A stretch of DNA of 64,000 nucleotides from Mantis religiosa (lineage: Eukaryota; Arthropoda; Insecta; Mantodea; Mantidae), in contig CM060947.1 in assembly GCA_030765055.1 (NCBI GenBank), positions 261,146,940 through 261,210,939 of the forward strand, read 5' to 3'. The position numbers were made by a program, and so were the translations under genes. Of this stretch, positions 43,960-55,259 are shown piece by piece. The notes below the pieces were generated by a model. That model did no database searches and had not been told where the DNA came from. It was given only the letters and a program-made list of their open reading frames with translations. Every line of letters begins with the position of its first letter. Positions within the stretch are counted from its first letter, which is position 1.

Positions 43960-44742
43960 AATGGTAACGCAAGTGCTAATTCAGGAACGCCACTGCGCGA
44001 GGTAGTGAATGGTATATATACCTAAGCACTCGCCAGCAACGACCAGGCACACCGGCACCATGCGAACTGTATAGGCACACCGTGCATGTCAGTTGGCGGA
44101 GTCTGCTGTACACACACCTCTAAAACCCTACATGAAACAAAACACTAAATACACCAACTGACCTACTTCAATTGGTACTATTCGGAATTAAGACGCGCCT
44201 GATTATTTGTCAGACCCGCAGAACCGTTCTGCAGAAGAAGTTGCCGCACAATCACGGCTGAAATCCGGAATAAGTGCATTCAGTGAAGAAAGAGATGTCT
44301 GAAGAGTTTCATAACAGTTTAGAATGCAAAATCTTTAGTTCTTGATGGTGGCAATGCAAACTACATCTTAAGGGAATGCAGAGCCGAAATTGACTAAAAA
44401 TATGGGAAAATATAATATTTTTGTTTTTAAGGTAATAAAATACTTTGAACCTTATGGTATCATAATTCAACTAAATTTATGAGTTTAAAGCATTTAAATT
44501 CCTTCATATGACAATTTAAATGCCCGTGCGCACCTGCATATTTGAAAATAGCTGGCAAAGTTTCTGGTGGAATTTTGTGTGTTGGTATCATGGTTATTTC
44601 TTACAATATGTGCCACCATGAAAACAACACACTGGCTACAAACATTGAAAGCAAATGCTAGTGTTTATATTTTGCTTTTGTGTGAGTTTCTAACTTGGTC
44701 GTGATTTTCTTGTGTTTCTCTTTTAATTACATACTGTTTATA
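43960..44742. other. No gene recognised
   Basis: No supported feature. A CGCCACTG phrase near 43989 mirrors the CAGTGGCG at 40206 but is not backed by a target duplication. Confidence 0.4.
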
Positions 44743-44744
44743 TA

Positions 44745-46079
44745 CGAGGGCTATCCAGAAAGTAGATTACGTTTTCGTCTGTTTCCGCTAGGGGCGGGGC
44801 TAGCGCGGCCATCTTGGGGTCAGAGCGTTGCGCAGCTCAGTCGGCATCTAGCCGTGCTAGTGAGAGGTTCGTGCTGTGCTCCGTTCAGATACTGTGACGG
44901 TTTGAAATGTCTGCGTTAATTGAAAATCCCGCGAGCTGCGAGGTGCGTGCAGTAATAAGGTTTCTGACTGCAAAAAACTGTAAACCGATAGAAATCTATC
45001 GGCAGCTTTGTGAAGTGTATGGGGACAACATTATCACTGAAGGTGGAGTGCGTCAGTGGGTCATCAGATTTAAAAATGGCCGAACCAATGTTCACGACGA
45101 AGATCGAAGTGGGAGACCCAGCATAGTGACTGCCGAACTTGTCGAAAAAGTCGATGCTAAAGTCCGTGAAAATCGAAGGTTCACAATAACGGAACTTTCT
45201 TTGAGTTTTCCACAAATTTCGCGAAGTTTGTTGCACGAAATCATCAGCGAAAAGCTTGGTTACCACAAGTTTTGTGCAAGATGGATTCCAAAAATCTTGA
45301 CAGAGGACCACAAAAATCAGCGAATGGCTGCAGCGTTGAACTTTTTGGACGTTTACCATAAGGATGGTGACTCTTTACTCGATCGCATCGTTACTGGTGA
45401 CGAAACATGGGTGAAACACGTGAACTGTGAAACGAAATTGCAATCAATGCAGTGGGGGCACACAAGTTCTCCCCAAAAACCCAAGAAATGCATGCAAACA
45501 ATGTCGGCAAGGAAGATGATGGCGACTGTTTTTTGGGACAGAAAAGGTGTGATTTTGGTGGACTTCCTGGAAAGAGGCACTACAATAAACTCTCAAAGGT
45601 ATTGCCCAACTCTCCAAAAACTCAGAAGAGCCATTCAAAACAAGCGCAGAGGAATGTTGAGCTCTAAGATCTTGTTGATTCACGACAACGCCCGGCCCCA
45701 CACGGCAAATGTCACTCGTGAAGTTCTTGAATCTTTTAAGTGGGAGTTGTTTCCTCATCCGCCGTACAGTCCCGACCTGGCACCGAGCTACTTCCACCTA
45801 TTCCCAGCAATGAAGAAGTGGCTGGCTATGCAGCGTTTTGATGACGACGCACAGCTGCAAGAAGAGGTAACGAAGTGGTTGAAGGCGCAGGCGGCTGAAT
45901 TTTTCGACGAAGGAATTTCCAAGCTCGTACATCGCTACGATAAATGCCTTAATTTGAATGGTGACTATGTCGAAAAGTAGTATTTGAGTGTGGCTTTCAT
46001 CTGTATATAATAAAATTTGTTTCCTATACTTTGTTTACTTTTTATTCCAAAACGTAATCTACTTTCTGGATAGCCCTCG
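44745..46079 (+). mobile_element. Mariner family d, complete with matching TIRs
   Basis: The first 31 bases (CGAGGGCTATCCAGAAAGTA...) are matched perfectly in inverse at the right end, with TA on both sides (44743-44744, 46080-46081). At 1335 bp with an uninterrupted 357-codon transposase, this is the youngest-looking DNA transposon in the window. It could move only if another transposase of the family acts on it, because its own catalytic site is altered. Confidence 0.95.
44907..45980 (+). CDS. Mariner transposase, full-length frame, third catalytic Asp replaced
   Basis: 357 codons, a usual length for mariner (about 345-360). The first helix-turn-helix is about residues 13-60, followed by RSGRPS. 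The second is about 90-125, and the WIPKIL stretch stands where WVPHEL is usual. The DDE domain has Asp165 (IVTGDETW) and Asp260 (LLIHDNARPH). At position 295, exactly 34 residues on, YSPDLAPS is followed by Tyr (TAC at 45789-45791) instead of Asp. This residue holds metal in the active site, so cleavage should be lost while DNA binding and dimerisation may remain. The start is the first ATG after the left terminal repeat and 5' leader. No stops or shifts were found. Confidence 0.92.
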   Translation: MSALIENPASCEVRAVIRFLTAKNCKPIEIYRQLCEVYGDNIITEGGVRQWVIRFKNGRTNVHDEDRSGRPSIVTAELVEKVDAKVRENRRFTITELSLSFPQISRSLLHEIISEKLGYHKFCARWIPKILTEDHKNQRMAAALNFLDVYHKDGDSLLDRIVTGDETWVKHVNCETKLQSMQWGHTSSPQKPKKCMQTMSARKMMATVFWDRKGVILVDFLERGTTINSQRYCPTLQKLRRAIQNKRRGMLSSKILLIHDNARPHTANVTREVLESFKWELFPHPPYSPDLAPSYFHLFPAMKKWLAMQRFDDDAQLQEEVTKWLKAQAAEFFDEGISKLVHRYDKCLNLNGDYVEK

Positions 46080-46149
46080 TATAATTGATGAGCTTTATTC
46101 TACCATTTAACATTTATAAAGGTATTTTATACTTCAAAACGTGCATATA

Positions 46150-46725
46150 ACTGTTATATATGTTATAGGTAAAACATTCTTTGAAACAACTGACCTCTTG
46201 ATAACTGTGTACATAGTTAGGATCATGAAAAGGCTAAACGATACATGGGAAGAAATACCTAAACATAACACAACAATGGGAACATACTTGAGACGTGATG
46301 AAATAAGAAAATTACTGGCTATGTACCAAAGGCTGGTATCAGATGAAATCCTAAGGAGATGAACATTGGGTAAGACACAAAATGCAAATGAAAGTTTACA
46401 TAACATGATATGGCATAATTGCCCAAAAGAAATATTTGCGTCAAAGAAGAGATTTCAGGTTGCTGTGACATCAACCATCAGTGAATTCAATTTTGGTTGT
46501 TCTGCCTCACTCAAGCTGCAGTCTGACATAATGGACACAGATCACCAGCATCTCTAAAAATTAACCAAGGGAAGGACCAATTTCGCTTACTTCATTCAGC
46601 AATTTCTGTAAAGTAACTTCTAAAACATCCAGAAGGAAAGTGAAATTGAAGAACACTGCAGCAGAAGAGAGAAGGAAGAGGCAGCAGGGTCCAACTTACC
46701 TATCTGGAGGGTTTTAGTCTCCTTC
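46150..46725 (+). pseudogene. Mutator-like transposase C-terminal fossil 2
   Basis: Plus-strand frames read LGKTQNANESLHNMIWHNCP and KEIFASKKRFQVAVTSTISE, then after shifts KLKNTAAEERRKRQQGPTYL ending SGGF. TQN-NES-x-x-x-IW-x-x-CPK and the basic end are the C-terminal landmarks of arthropod Mutator-like transposases as I know them. The upstream piece (46141-46362) is the preceding helical region. Stops near 46360 and 46557 break it. Confidence 0.62.
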
Positions 46726-47018
46726 AAGGCATGTAGCTGAGAAGGAAAATGTTTTGGATTTTAAAATTTGATTTACTGAGTTATAGTTTTTTCAACATTT
46801 TTGTCATGCAAAATGTTCCACACGATGCAGTTTTGATTCAGTTCTTCTAAAATTTTCAACACATGTTCTTAGAAAGCAAACAAAGGTTTCTATCATATGA
46901 AGTTTTAATATTCATTATATTTTTAAAGTTATTGATATAAAAAGTCACAGGTTTAATCATTTTTTGGCTTTTTTGTTTGCTCCATACCTATTTTTTTACT
47001 CTGGAATTAAAAGTAGTA

Positions 47019-48497
47019 TTGGTTTGTCTCATAAATTCGTTCGATCCTTGTTACGTGTTTACGACAAAGAACGCCTTCACTGTATGCTCGTATCACAACT
47101 ATGGCAACGAAGTTGCCTAATTATGTAGGGGTAGTCTGTTTACATACGCAAGGTCATCGAAAGTAAACAAGGCAATGAAATTTTCAAAACAAACTTTATT
47201 TTGTGCAGTATGCACCATTATTATCAATAACATATCTCCATTTCTCAGGAAGCTTATCAATCCCATTTTTCCAAAATCGTGCAGTTTTCTGGTTGACGAA
47301 CTCTTCTACGGCGAGTCTGCAATCCTCCAAGGAAGTAAGGCGTTTGCCATTAAGGAAGTTTTGCAGGGATCGGAATAAATGATAGTCGGATGGGGCAATG
47401 TCCGGAGAATAAGGCGGATGAGGTAACACATCCCAGTCGAAATCTCGTAATTTCTGACGAGTTACCATAGAAGTGTGTGGTTTGGCATTGTCTTGATGAA
47501 AGACGACTCCACCATTAGATGCTAACTCTGGCCTTTTCTCTTCTAGGGCAACCTTCAGACGATCCATCTGAGAACAGTATTTCTCTGAATTGATGGGCTC
47601 CCCAGGAGGAAGAAATTCGTAATAAATAATTCCTTTCCACTCCCACCAAATGCACAGCATAATCTTCTAAGGATGAAGCCCTGGTTCAGGAATTGAGAGT
47701 GGTGGTTCCCCTTTCTTACGCCATGACTTTCTCTTTCGGATGTTGTACACAATCCACTTTTCATCTCCTGTAACCAGCTGTTTCAGAAAGGGACAGTTTC
47801 ATTGCGTCTTATCAATGCGTCACAGATGGAAACGCGCTGAACTAAATTTTGTTCACTCAGTTCGTGCGGAACCCATACATCCCGAAGATTTACGTAACCA
47901 AGTTTCTTTAGGTGCCTGGCTACAGTTGCATGAGATAAGTTTAGCTCTTGACCTACCTCCCGAGTTGTTATTCTCGGTTTGTTCGTAATCATGTCCCTTA
48001 TCCTTTCCTCATCCGTAACCACAGGTCGTCCAGAACGAGGTTTGTCTTTCACAGAGAAGTTCCCAGCTCGAAATCGAGTAAACCATTTTTGACATGCCCG
48101 ATTCGTCACTGCATCTTCTCCGTAAACAGCACAAATTTTCCGTTGAGTTTGTGAGGCTGTTTTACCTTTACGGAAATAAAACAGCATTAAATGTCGAGGA
48201 TGTTCCTTCTTGCCTTCCATATTAACAATTCACAAGTTACAACTCCACACTGTTGCATCCACAAACTCGTACTAAAGTTTGGTTACCAATTCTTACATAA
48301 GTTGACCTATTTACCTTTGGCCGTGAGGTCGCTTTGGTTTGTGCTCATAGCATTCTTTTCAGTTATTGTATTTGTAAACAACCCCATAATGTTAGGCAAT
48401 TTCTTTGACGTAAAAGTATTGGGGGCATGCAGTGTTCTCAGGAGTTCTTAGTCGTAAACACGTAACAAGAATCGAACGAATTTATGAGACAACCCGA
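47019..48497 (-). mobile_element. Mariner-type element, family c, complete
   Basis: Inverted ends of at least 45 bp (TTGGTTTGTCTCATAAATTC on the left) match with about three differences. TA flanks both sides (47017-47018, 48498-48499). Length is 1479 bp. Confidence 0.92.
47196..48220 (-). pseudogene. Mariner family c transposase with two lesions
   Basis: ATG at 48220 begins MEGKKEHPRHLMLFYFRKGK. Helix-turn-helix domains lie at residues about 8-60 and 75-115, then VWVPHELSEQN. A one-base loss near 47783 ends the frame after NETVPF. The next frame carries LVTGDEKW (first Asp) and meets a TAG at about 47669, where AAG (Lys) is likely ancestral. The last frame (47196-47660) has FHQDNAKPHTS and YSPDIAPSDYHLF with the D34D spacing intact. 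Only two lesions separate it from an open frame, so it is a recently dead copy. Confidence 0.9.
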
Positions 48498-48514
48498 TAT
48501 AAGAAATTCATATG

Positions 48515-48590
48515 ATAGAGTGAGTGAGTGTGTGGTGTTTAAGGGCCCGTCGACAACAAGGTCATTTGGGCCCCTTCATATGATAGATCT
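48515..48590 (-). mobile_element. Retroelement 3' tail
   Basis: A short GAGT run followed by GTGGTGTTTAAGGGCCCGTCGAC and a GGGCC inverted stretch forms the same terminal phrase as at 37585. Only the 3' end is recognisable. Confidence 0.5.
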
Positions 48591-49435
48591 TTTCTTCATA
48601 ACCATCTGAATATTTTTAGAAATAGAAAAATTATAATTTTGAAAATTTTCATCACGTGCAGTGGTTTGAATTTTGCCCAAATTTTGAACTTCACAAATTA
48701 ATTACTCAAAAACTATTGAAGATATGAAACCTAAATTTTTAATTCTGTGTCCACTATGCATCAGAACTAAGTGATAACAATTTCAGCAACATTGGTTGAA
48801 AATTACTAGATTTGGGGTTTTCGGTGCTGCATCCCCTTAAATCCTGTGAAAAAGTATTGTTTCTTGAAAACGAAGTTTAACGCCGATTTTTTTCTGGTAT
48901 ACTGCTACATATGTTGGTAGAAATGTTAACTAGCTCTTTGTTCTCGTTTTAACATTCCGTGCTCTGGCAGTATCTCAGATACAAGGTACACAAGGGATTT
49001 TGTAAGTTGAGTACCTTTGCAGAACAAAAATAAGCTTTTAAAAGGGCTTTGTATTCCCGCGCCATTTAAATTCACTGTCGAGAATTTACAGTGAGTGCTC
49101 TATAGCAACCGCTTGCATTATAGACGCTCATGTAATATACAGGACCCCGCCGCTTGGGGTCGGCCTGTGTGAAAATCGTTTTTAAGCTGTCGAAGTTATT
49201 TATGGGGAAAGAGGTGGATTTACTTGCAGTAAGTACGGAAACGATATGCTAAGGGATTTGAATAGCAGAGAGAGGAGGCCTCGTCGTCAGCTTAAGTTGT
49301 CACGGCCAGCACAGAGAATGTCTTTGTACAATACACCTACCCAGCGAATTAATGCATCAACAAAGAAACAAATGCCTTCAAATTGCCCTGTACACACAGG
49401 CATATAGAGAGTCGGGAAACATAAACAAAAGAACT
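48591..49435. other. No gene recognised
   Basis: Nothing supported. Confidence 0.4.
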
Positions 49436-49436
49436 G

Positions 49437-50835
49437 TCTCTGTAGAGCGGATAGTACCGTGTCTGTCTCAATCTCTACACGTCCTGAGTTCGAATTTCGG
49501 TCAAGCTGTCAAGATCTTTTTATTCAAAGATTTTCCCTTATTCTAAAAGATGCATGTCTGTTAACTCTAAGCTCTGTGTACCCTGCACTCACCTGAGCAC
49601 CATTTCATTCATCGTCCGATATGACTTAACTTTGCAGACTTTTCCTTATCATAAAGGATGAAAGTCCGGTAGCTCTAAGCTCTATGTACCCTGTACTCAT
49701 TTTAACATTATCTCATTCATCGTCCGATATGACTTAATGTTTGAGGTTTCCTCTTATCCTGAAAGATGAATGTCTGGTGACTCTATGCTCTATGTACCCT
49801 GTGCTCATTTTAACATTATCTCACTCATCGTCCGATATGACTTAATGTTTGAGGTTTCCTCTTATCCTGAAAGATGAATGTCTGGTGACTCTATGATCTA
49901 TGTACCCTGTACTCATTTTAACATTATCTCACTCATCGTCCGATATGACTTAATGTTTGAGGTTTCCCCTTATCCTGAAAGAATGTCTGGTAACTCTAAG
50001 CTCTATGTACGCTGTACCCATTTGAACATAATTTTATTCATCGTCCGATATGACTTAACGTTGGAGGTTTCCCTTGTCCTAAGAGATGTCTGGTAACTCT
50101 AAGATCTATGTATCCTATACTCATTTGAACATCATTTCATTTATCGTCCGATATGACTTAACATTGGAGACTTTCCCTTATACTAAAAGTTGTCTGGTAA
50201 CTCTAAGCTCTATGTATCCTATACTCATTTGAACATCATTTCATTTATCGTCCGATATGACTTAACATTGGAGATTTTCCCTTATCCTAAAAGTTGTCTG
50301 GTAACTCTAAGCTCTATGTACCCTGTACTCATTTGAACATCATTTCATTTATCGTCCGATATGACTTAACGTTGGAGGTTTTCTCTTATCCTGAAAGATG
50401 AGTGTCAGGTAACTCTAAACTCTATGTATACTGTACTCATTTGAACATCATTTCATTTATCGTCCAATATGACTTAACGTTGGAGGTTTCCTCTTATCCT
50501 GAAATATGAATGTCTGGTAACACTAAGCACTATGTACCCTATACTCATTTGAACATCATTTCATTCATCGTCCGATATGACTTAACGTTGGAGGTTTTGT
50601 CTTATCCTGAAAGATGAGTGTCTGGTAACTCTAAGCTCTATGTACCCTGTAATCATTTGAACATCATTTCATTTATCGTCCGATATGACTTAACGTTGGA
50701 GGTTTTCCCTTGTCCTAAAAGATGTCAGGTAACTCTAAGCTCTATGTACCCTGTCCTTATTTGAAGATTATTTAATTCAACGTCTGATACGGTTTTCCCT
50801 TATACTGAAAAAAAGAATATCTGGTAACCCTAAGC
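49437..50835 (+). repeat. SINE head plus 13-unit SINE-body satellite, array 2
   Basis: A degenerate tRNA-like head (A-box-like 49440-49465; B-box GAGTTCGAATTTCGG 49486-49500) is followed directly by the SINE body repeated 13 times. The CTAAGCTCTATGTACC phrase recurs from 49565 to 50825, about 103-110 bases apart. This is the same orientation as the single-unit SINE at 33905 and shows how the array arose: the body multiplied while one head remained. Confidence 0.93.
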
Positions 50836-50837
50836 TC

Positions 50838-50842
<5 letters not shown>

Positions 50843-50889
<47 letters not shown>

Positions 50890-50890
50890 A
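50843..50890. repeat. (TA)n(TG)n microsatellite
   Basis: About 14 TA units followed by about 8 TG units at the end of SINE array 2. Confidence 0.95.
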
Positions 50891-51940
50891 TGTACATATA
50901 ACCTATGTTTTATGTTCAATATTGAATCCAAATGAGCTAGTATAGGCTCAAACATGCGCTTTGATGCTTTGGGAGCATCTCTCCTCTGTCCAGCCACCCC
51001 TAGCATTCTGTAACCTCGCCCCTTCCTCTGAGGGGGCGTACACCAACAATATTTAGATTAGAGTAGATTGATTTGCGTTCAGTAGGTTCACTTGTAGCCA
51101 AAAAAGGCTCTGAACATTGAACATGTTCAGAGGTATAAAGTTTAATAGCATATTTAGGTACAAAAGTTAACATAGGTCACATATTATAGTATACAGGCAA
51201 TATGAACAACAATATGGAAAACAAAGCAGGGATAATTATATATGATACAAGATCAAACACTTTTTAAATCTGCTTTCACTTGTTTATGCCAGTATATCCC
51301 AAGCTTGTTGCAATGGATACCATTCATTGTTATTTCTTAAATAGGTACATATACATTAAAAATAAACTTTCAGCATGCATCAAAGATGTATCGGTAATGA
51401 TTTGTCATTGGAACAGTTGGATAGTACTTACAGAGCTACAGAAGCATTATCAGCATAATTTGTCACTCAGATAAACTTGTACAGAATAAAAAAATTTTGA
51501 GCAAAGGTACTCTCTAACAGTATTTTTAAAAGCACCGAAAATATAAATTTTTGTTTAAGAATATTAGGAAGTGCGCCAAATATTTTCATAGTTTCATAAT
51601 GCACACCTTTCTGGAAGCAAGGAAGTTTAGCACTGGGATAATGGATATTATACTTTTGTCTATTATGTGTTTCAAATGGGAAGAGTTCAGTAGTCCAGCT
51701 AATCAGATGCCGTATCACGCTCAGCGTTGCCAGCTTGTTATCCCACTCCTTTTATATTTCCCTCTATCTAGCACACTCATACAACATGCAGGTCTGCTTA
51801 GCGCAGACGTAGGGGTAAGCAAATTACATTTTACAAACTTTTACAATGATGCAGTTTCCAAAATCCAAATTATAAAAAACACTTTTGAAAATTATGTATA
51901 TTTTAAAATACTATAACTATAATTATAGTTTATGAATTAC
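50891..51940. other. No gene recognised
   Basis: AT-rich DNA; a 121-codon frame at 51551-51916 has no recognisable motif. Confidence 0.4.
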
Positions 51941-51944
51941 CTGT

Positions 51945-52550
51945 TTTTATAATCCAATGGAACTGCCAGTGGCTCATCCATATCGCTGTCAATGTCACTT
52001 CCCTTAAGAGACAATTCGTCATTGTCACTGTCTTCATCGTCTGAGTCTTGCAAATTTATGATTATAGGTTCCAAAATCTTGTCACGTGTTATTTCTTTAT
52101 TAAACTCGTCTTCTTGAAGGTTTTCTGCATGCCTTACGCAGTTTTACCGGTCCTGTTGTGTTACCTGGTCAATTTCTTCGTGAACAAGTCGTTTAACGTC
52201 CGTCAGTTTAAAAGTATTATTTTTGTTTGCATTCCCCCTGTTTATTTGAGCCCACACCAACTCAATTGGATTATATTGGCAGTGGTAATGTGGGAGGCGT
52301 ATTACCTCGTGTTTCGTTTCAATTCCAAGTTGATTCAGCTGATACTCTTTTTCCGTGTTTTTAAACGGAAGTACTCTTTGCAATAACTCAGTTTTAGTTT
52401 CTGTTTCCGAAAAATTTTTGAAGAACGTGCACACCTTTAAATAATACTTCCATCCTGACTTTGCAATAGCAGCCTTTTTGACTCGCCACTAAATTCACTG
52501 CAAGAAGCCATTGCACTATTTAACTCTTACTCTACTGTTGTGTAAAGAAC
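51945..52550 (-). pseudogene. IS630/Tc1-like transposase, C-terminal DDE fragment 2
   Basis: The minus strand reads LGIETKHEVIRLPHYHCQYN, then PIELVWAQINRGNANKNNTF and KLTDVKRLVHEEIDQVTQQD. After a stop it continues to an acidic tail (DSDDEDSDNDELSLKGSDID). The E of NPIE is the third catalytic residue of this DDE family; the first two are absent. It is better preserved than the piece at 27905. Confidence 0.72.
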
Positions 52551-52599
52551 AACTGAATGATATTGATATGAACTCTCCAGAGTAAATAAAAATTTCTTA

Positions 52600-53280
52600 T
52601 CCAGCATTCAGTCATAAACATAAGCATACAGCATCCCACAGGCTAACAGGAAATGAAGTGTTTGCTCTTTCTCGAATTTAACATCTTGATTTATTCACAG
52701 TAATTCTTTTATCACGTCATGTCAGTAGTTTAAATTTCAGTTCTGAGTAATTAAAAGTATATGTACATACACACCAACCACTTTAAAGTCTCTAGAGTAA
52801 ATAGAGATTACGAACCATTCATAAACAAAGATATGTGACCAGACACGTTCTGCCAGGGCAGTAGCAAATTTATTGTTTCCTCTTGCTCGAATTGGATTAT
52901 TCAAAGTAATTCTTTTATCACGTCATGACAAACATTTACGTTTCAGTTCTAAGTAATTACAAATATACGTACACGCATACATGCCAACCAATAATGATGT
53001 TCATACAGTGCGTACGTCGTGATTTATTGTTATAATACAGGTAATAGTGTTTTATTTATTTGTATTAGAAAAACTACCTTCCACATGGGTCAGATTTGAC
53101 AAAATCTGAAATTTTGTCTTAGCACGAATAGTATTTCATACAGATTTATTAGGTTAGCGCTGCTCACACACCACTTAGCGGGAATGCAATACGAAAACAC
53201 CGCAGAACTCCGATTGGTTGCTCACCTAGTTGAAATACATAATAATGTTTATTCTGTGATTTACATTATTTGTTGCAAAT
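52600..53280. repeat. Imperfect ~130-bp direct repeat, otherwise nothing
   Basis: 52660-52790 and 52865-52995 share stretches such as TAATTCTTTTATCACGTCAT and TTTCAGTTCT(G/A)AGTAATTA. This is a local duplication. No gene recognised. Confidence 0.65.
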
Positions 53281-53710
53281 AAGGCACGACTGCATACAAA
53301 GAATTTTAGGATCGAGAATATATACATGCAAGGAAGCGTTAATATCTCCAATCTTCTAAAAAGATCTTTACAGGAGCATCTGCTGTGGGTGTTAGTAATG
53401 ATTCTTCTAACCTTCTTTTACATAAGAAATATTTTTTTTACTTTCTACTGAGTTGCCCCAAAATAATATTCCGTATTCTATAATGGAGTTAAATCATGCA
53501 TAATATACTAATTTAAGTGTGTCAATAGAACTCACATTAACCAGCTCTCGGATAGCATAACAGGCAGAGCTGAGTTTAGGTTATGTGAGCTTTCCAATCT
53601 AAACATCTGTCCACTTGAAGGTCCAGAAATTTTATGTTGTCAATTTCTTCTAATAACATATCATTAATCCCGATTTCTGTTTTAGTATGTGACGTACGAC
53701 AGGTTATAAA

Positions 53711-55070
53711 CAACACCAACTCCAATACTCAGACCATAATACGAGAATCGATTGCAGGAAAAATGGCGGCGCTCGTGGCCCAGCTTGTTATGTTGTGGTT
53801 ATATCTACAGAGTAAAGTGTGTGTTTGTTTACTTTGTGTGTTTGAAGAATTAATGTAATTCATATTACAGTGGCAATTAGTGACTAACGAGTTAGTTTAT
53901 AGTTGAGTATTTAACATAAGGTGATAACGTTTACCTAAATATATACTCTGAAGCATTGTCGAAATGCATCGTTGTTGTGTTCCCAGCTGCAATTAACTTA
54001 TGGTAGTATACCTCACACAACATTTAAATTTCCGAAGGTAAAATCGTAATGGGATAAGTGGACCAGGATCATACATCGTAAAGATTTTAAAGTAAATGAC
54101 AAAACTGTAGTTTGTATTCATCATTATGAACAGTGATTTGAGGTTAAGGAAGACATCTTTCCAGTAAATGATGGTGAACCAATTCGTGCCCTTCGAAAAG
54201 TACCAAAATTAATAGATGATGCCTACCCCACGATTTTTAAGAATCAGCCATCCTATCACACATTAAAGCTCAACCAGAAAAGACGAAATCCTGAAGAATG
54301 CATCCAACACATTTTACAGAGAGTAAAGATAATTTTAATATTTGGTGTGCACAAGATGTTATTGACAGTTTTGAACCGAAGTGGTGAGGAGATTTTAACC
54401 CATTGATAGTCATTATTAAGGACGATTAGTTACGTTCTTTTCTATAACATTCAAGATCCCAGCTTCACTGATGTTCCTTCACTTAATGAGTTTCAAAGTA
54501 TTTCATAACCGAAGCAATATTATGAGCCTACCAGTGGGAAATTTTAAATGGCTCTTGCAGTGTGAGGGAACTGACACCTTCAAACGTGACAATTGGAGTA
54601 AACTGGACAATCTGGTGAGTTCTCTTAAATATTATAGTATAAGCAGTACCTATGTCCTTACCAGAAAAGGTTACTATGTAAACAATATAAAAGAAACTTT
54701 AGCACTTGCTACAGACGATAGGATGATACAGTCCAATAAGATAAAGTTTGCTGTGTTTAATGCTTATGAGTTGTCATACCTTATAAATTAAATTTTGATT
54801 GGAAGTATAAGGTGTAAAATGCATGTCATGCTACTATATAATGTGATAAGCTCTTAGGATTTGTCATGATGTTCTTTATTTATGTTATTACACGTTTTAG
54901 TTGAAAGTATAAAGTGATAAATGCTTAGGAGTTACCTCGCTGCTCCGTTAATATGGATTATATTATGTCCATTGTGTATAGTTTCCTATTCTGCGTAACC
55001 AGAGTCGCTGGGCTTCGACGGGCGCCATCTTGGAATCTGTATTATGGTCTGAGTATTGGAGTTGGTGTTG
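53711..55070 (+). mobile_element. P-like (THAP) DNA element, copy 1
   Basis: Perfect inverted ends of about 32 bp beginning CAACACCAACTCCAATACTC, with a perfect 8-bp duplication GTTATAAA (53703-53710, 55071-55078). P elements make 8-bp duplications and encode THAP proteins; both match. It is 1360 bp, internally deleted, and inserted opposite to the LINE it splits. Confidence 0.92.
53964..54790 (+). pseudogene. P-like THAP transposase remnant, copy 1
   Basis: ATG at 53964 opens MHRCCVPSC, the first Cys pair of the THAP zinc finger. After a frameshift come TTFKFPKVKS, a TAA stop, and WDKWTRIIHRKDFKVNDKTV with the CIHH pair. A TGA follows where copy 2 has Cys. Then come DAYPTIFKNQPSY and, at 54471-54791, a 106-codon C-terminal piece of unknown role. 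The THAP finger would bind the element ends. The catalytic region is missing. Confidence 0.75.
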
Positions 55071-55259
55071 GTTATAAATTTGACCACTTTTGTTTTGTCT
55101 AGATTCACAGATAATTTGTTCACTTTAAACCAGCATGACATACAGTTCAAATCATAATTCATTATAATTATACACTCGTTTAAATTTGTACTGGTCACCA
55201 GGACACTTAACTTTAACAGATCTAGATGTTAATTCTGCCCCACAGTCTCAGTGAAGCCT

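Larger units (their letters stand above)
53285..55215 (-). pseudogene. LINE RT (family B), split by a P-like element
   Basis: The minus strand at 55215-55079 reads CMSCWFKVNKLSVNLDKTKV, the segment after the RT catalytic box. After the P-like insertion it resumes at 53702 with VTHTKTEIGINDMLLEEIDN and FLDLQVDRCLDWKAHI, then a much-shifted C-terminus to about 53285. It is 5'-truncated and full of stops. The P-like target duplication falls within this coding sequence. Confidence 0.75.

Noticed and set aside
40206..43995. One large hAT element bounded by CAGTGGCG and CGCCACTG with LTR 3 and mariner b nested inside
   Set aside because: The end match is only about nine bases and the flanking 8-mers do not agree, so I could not support these as paired ends.
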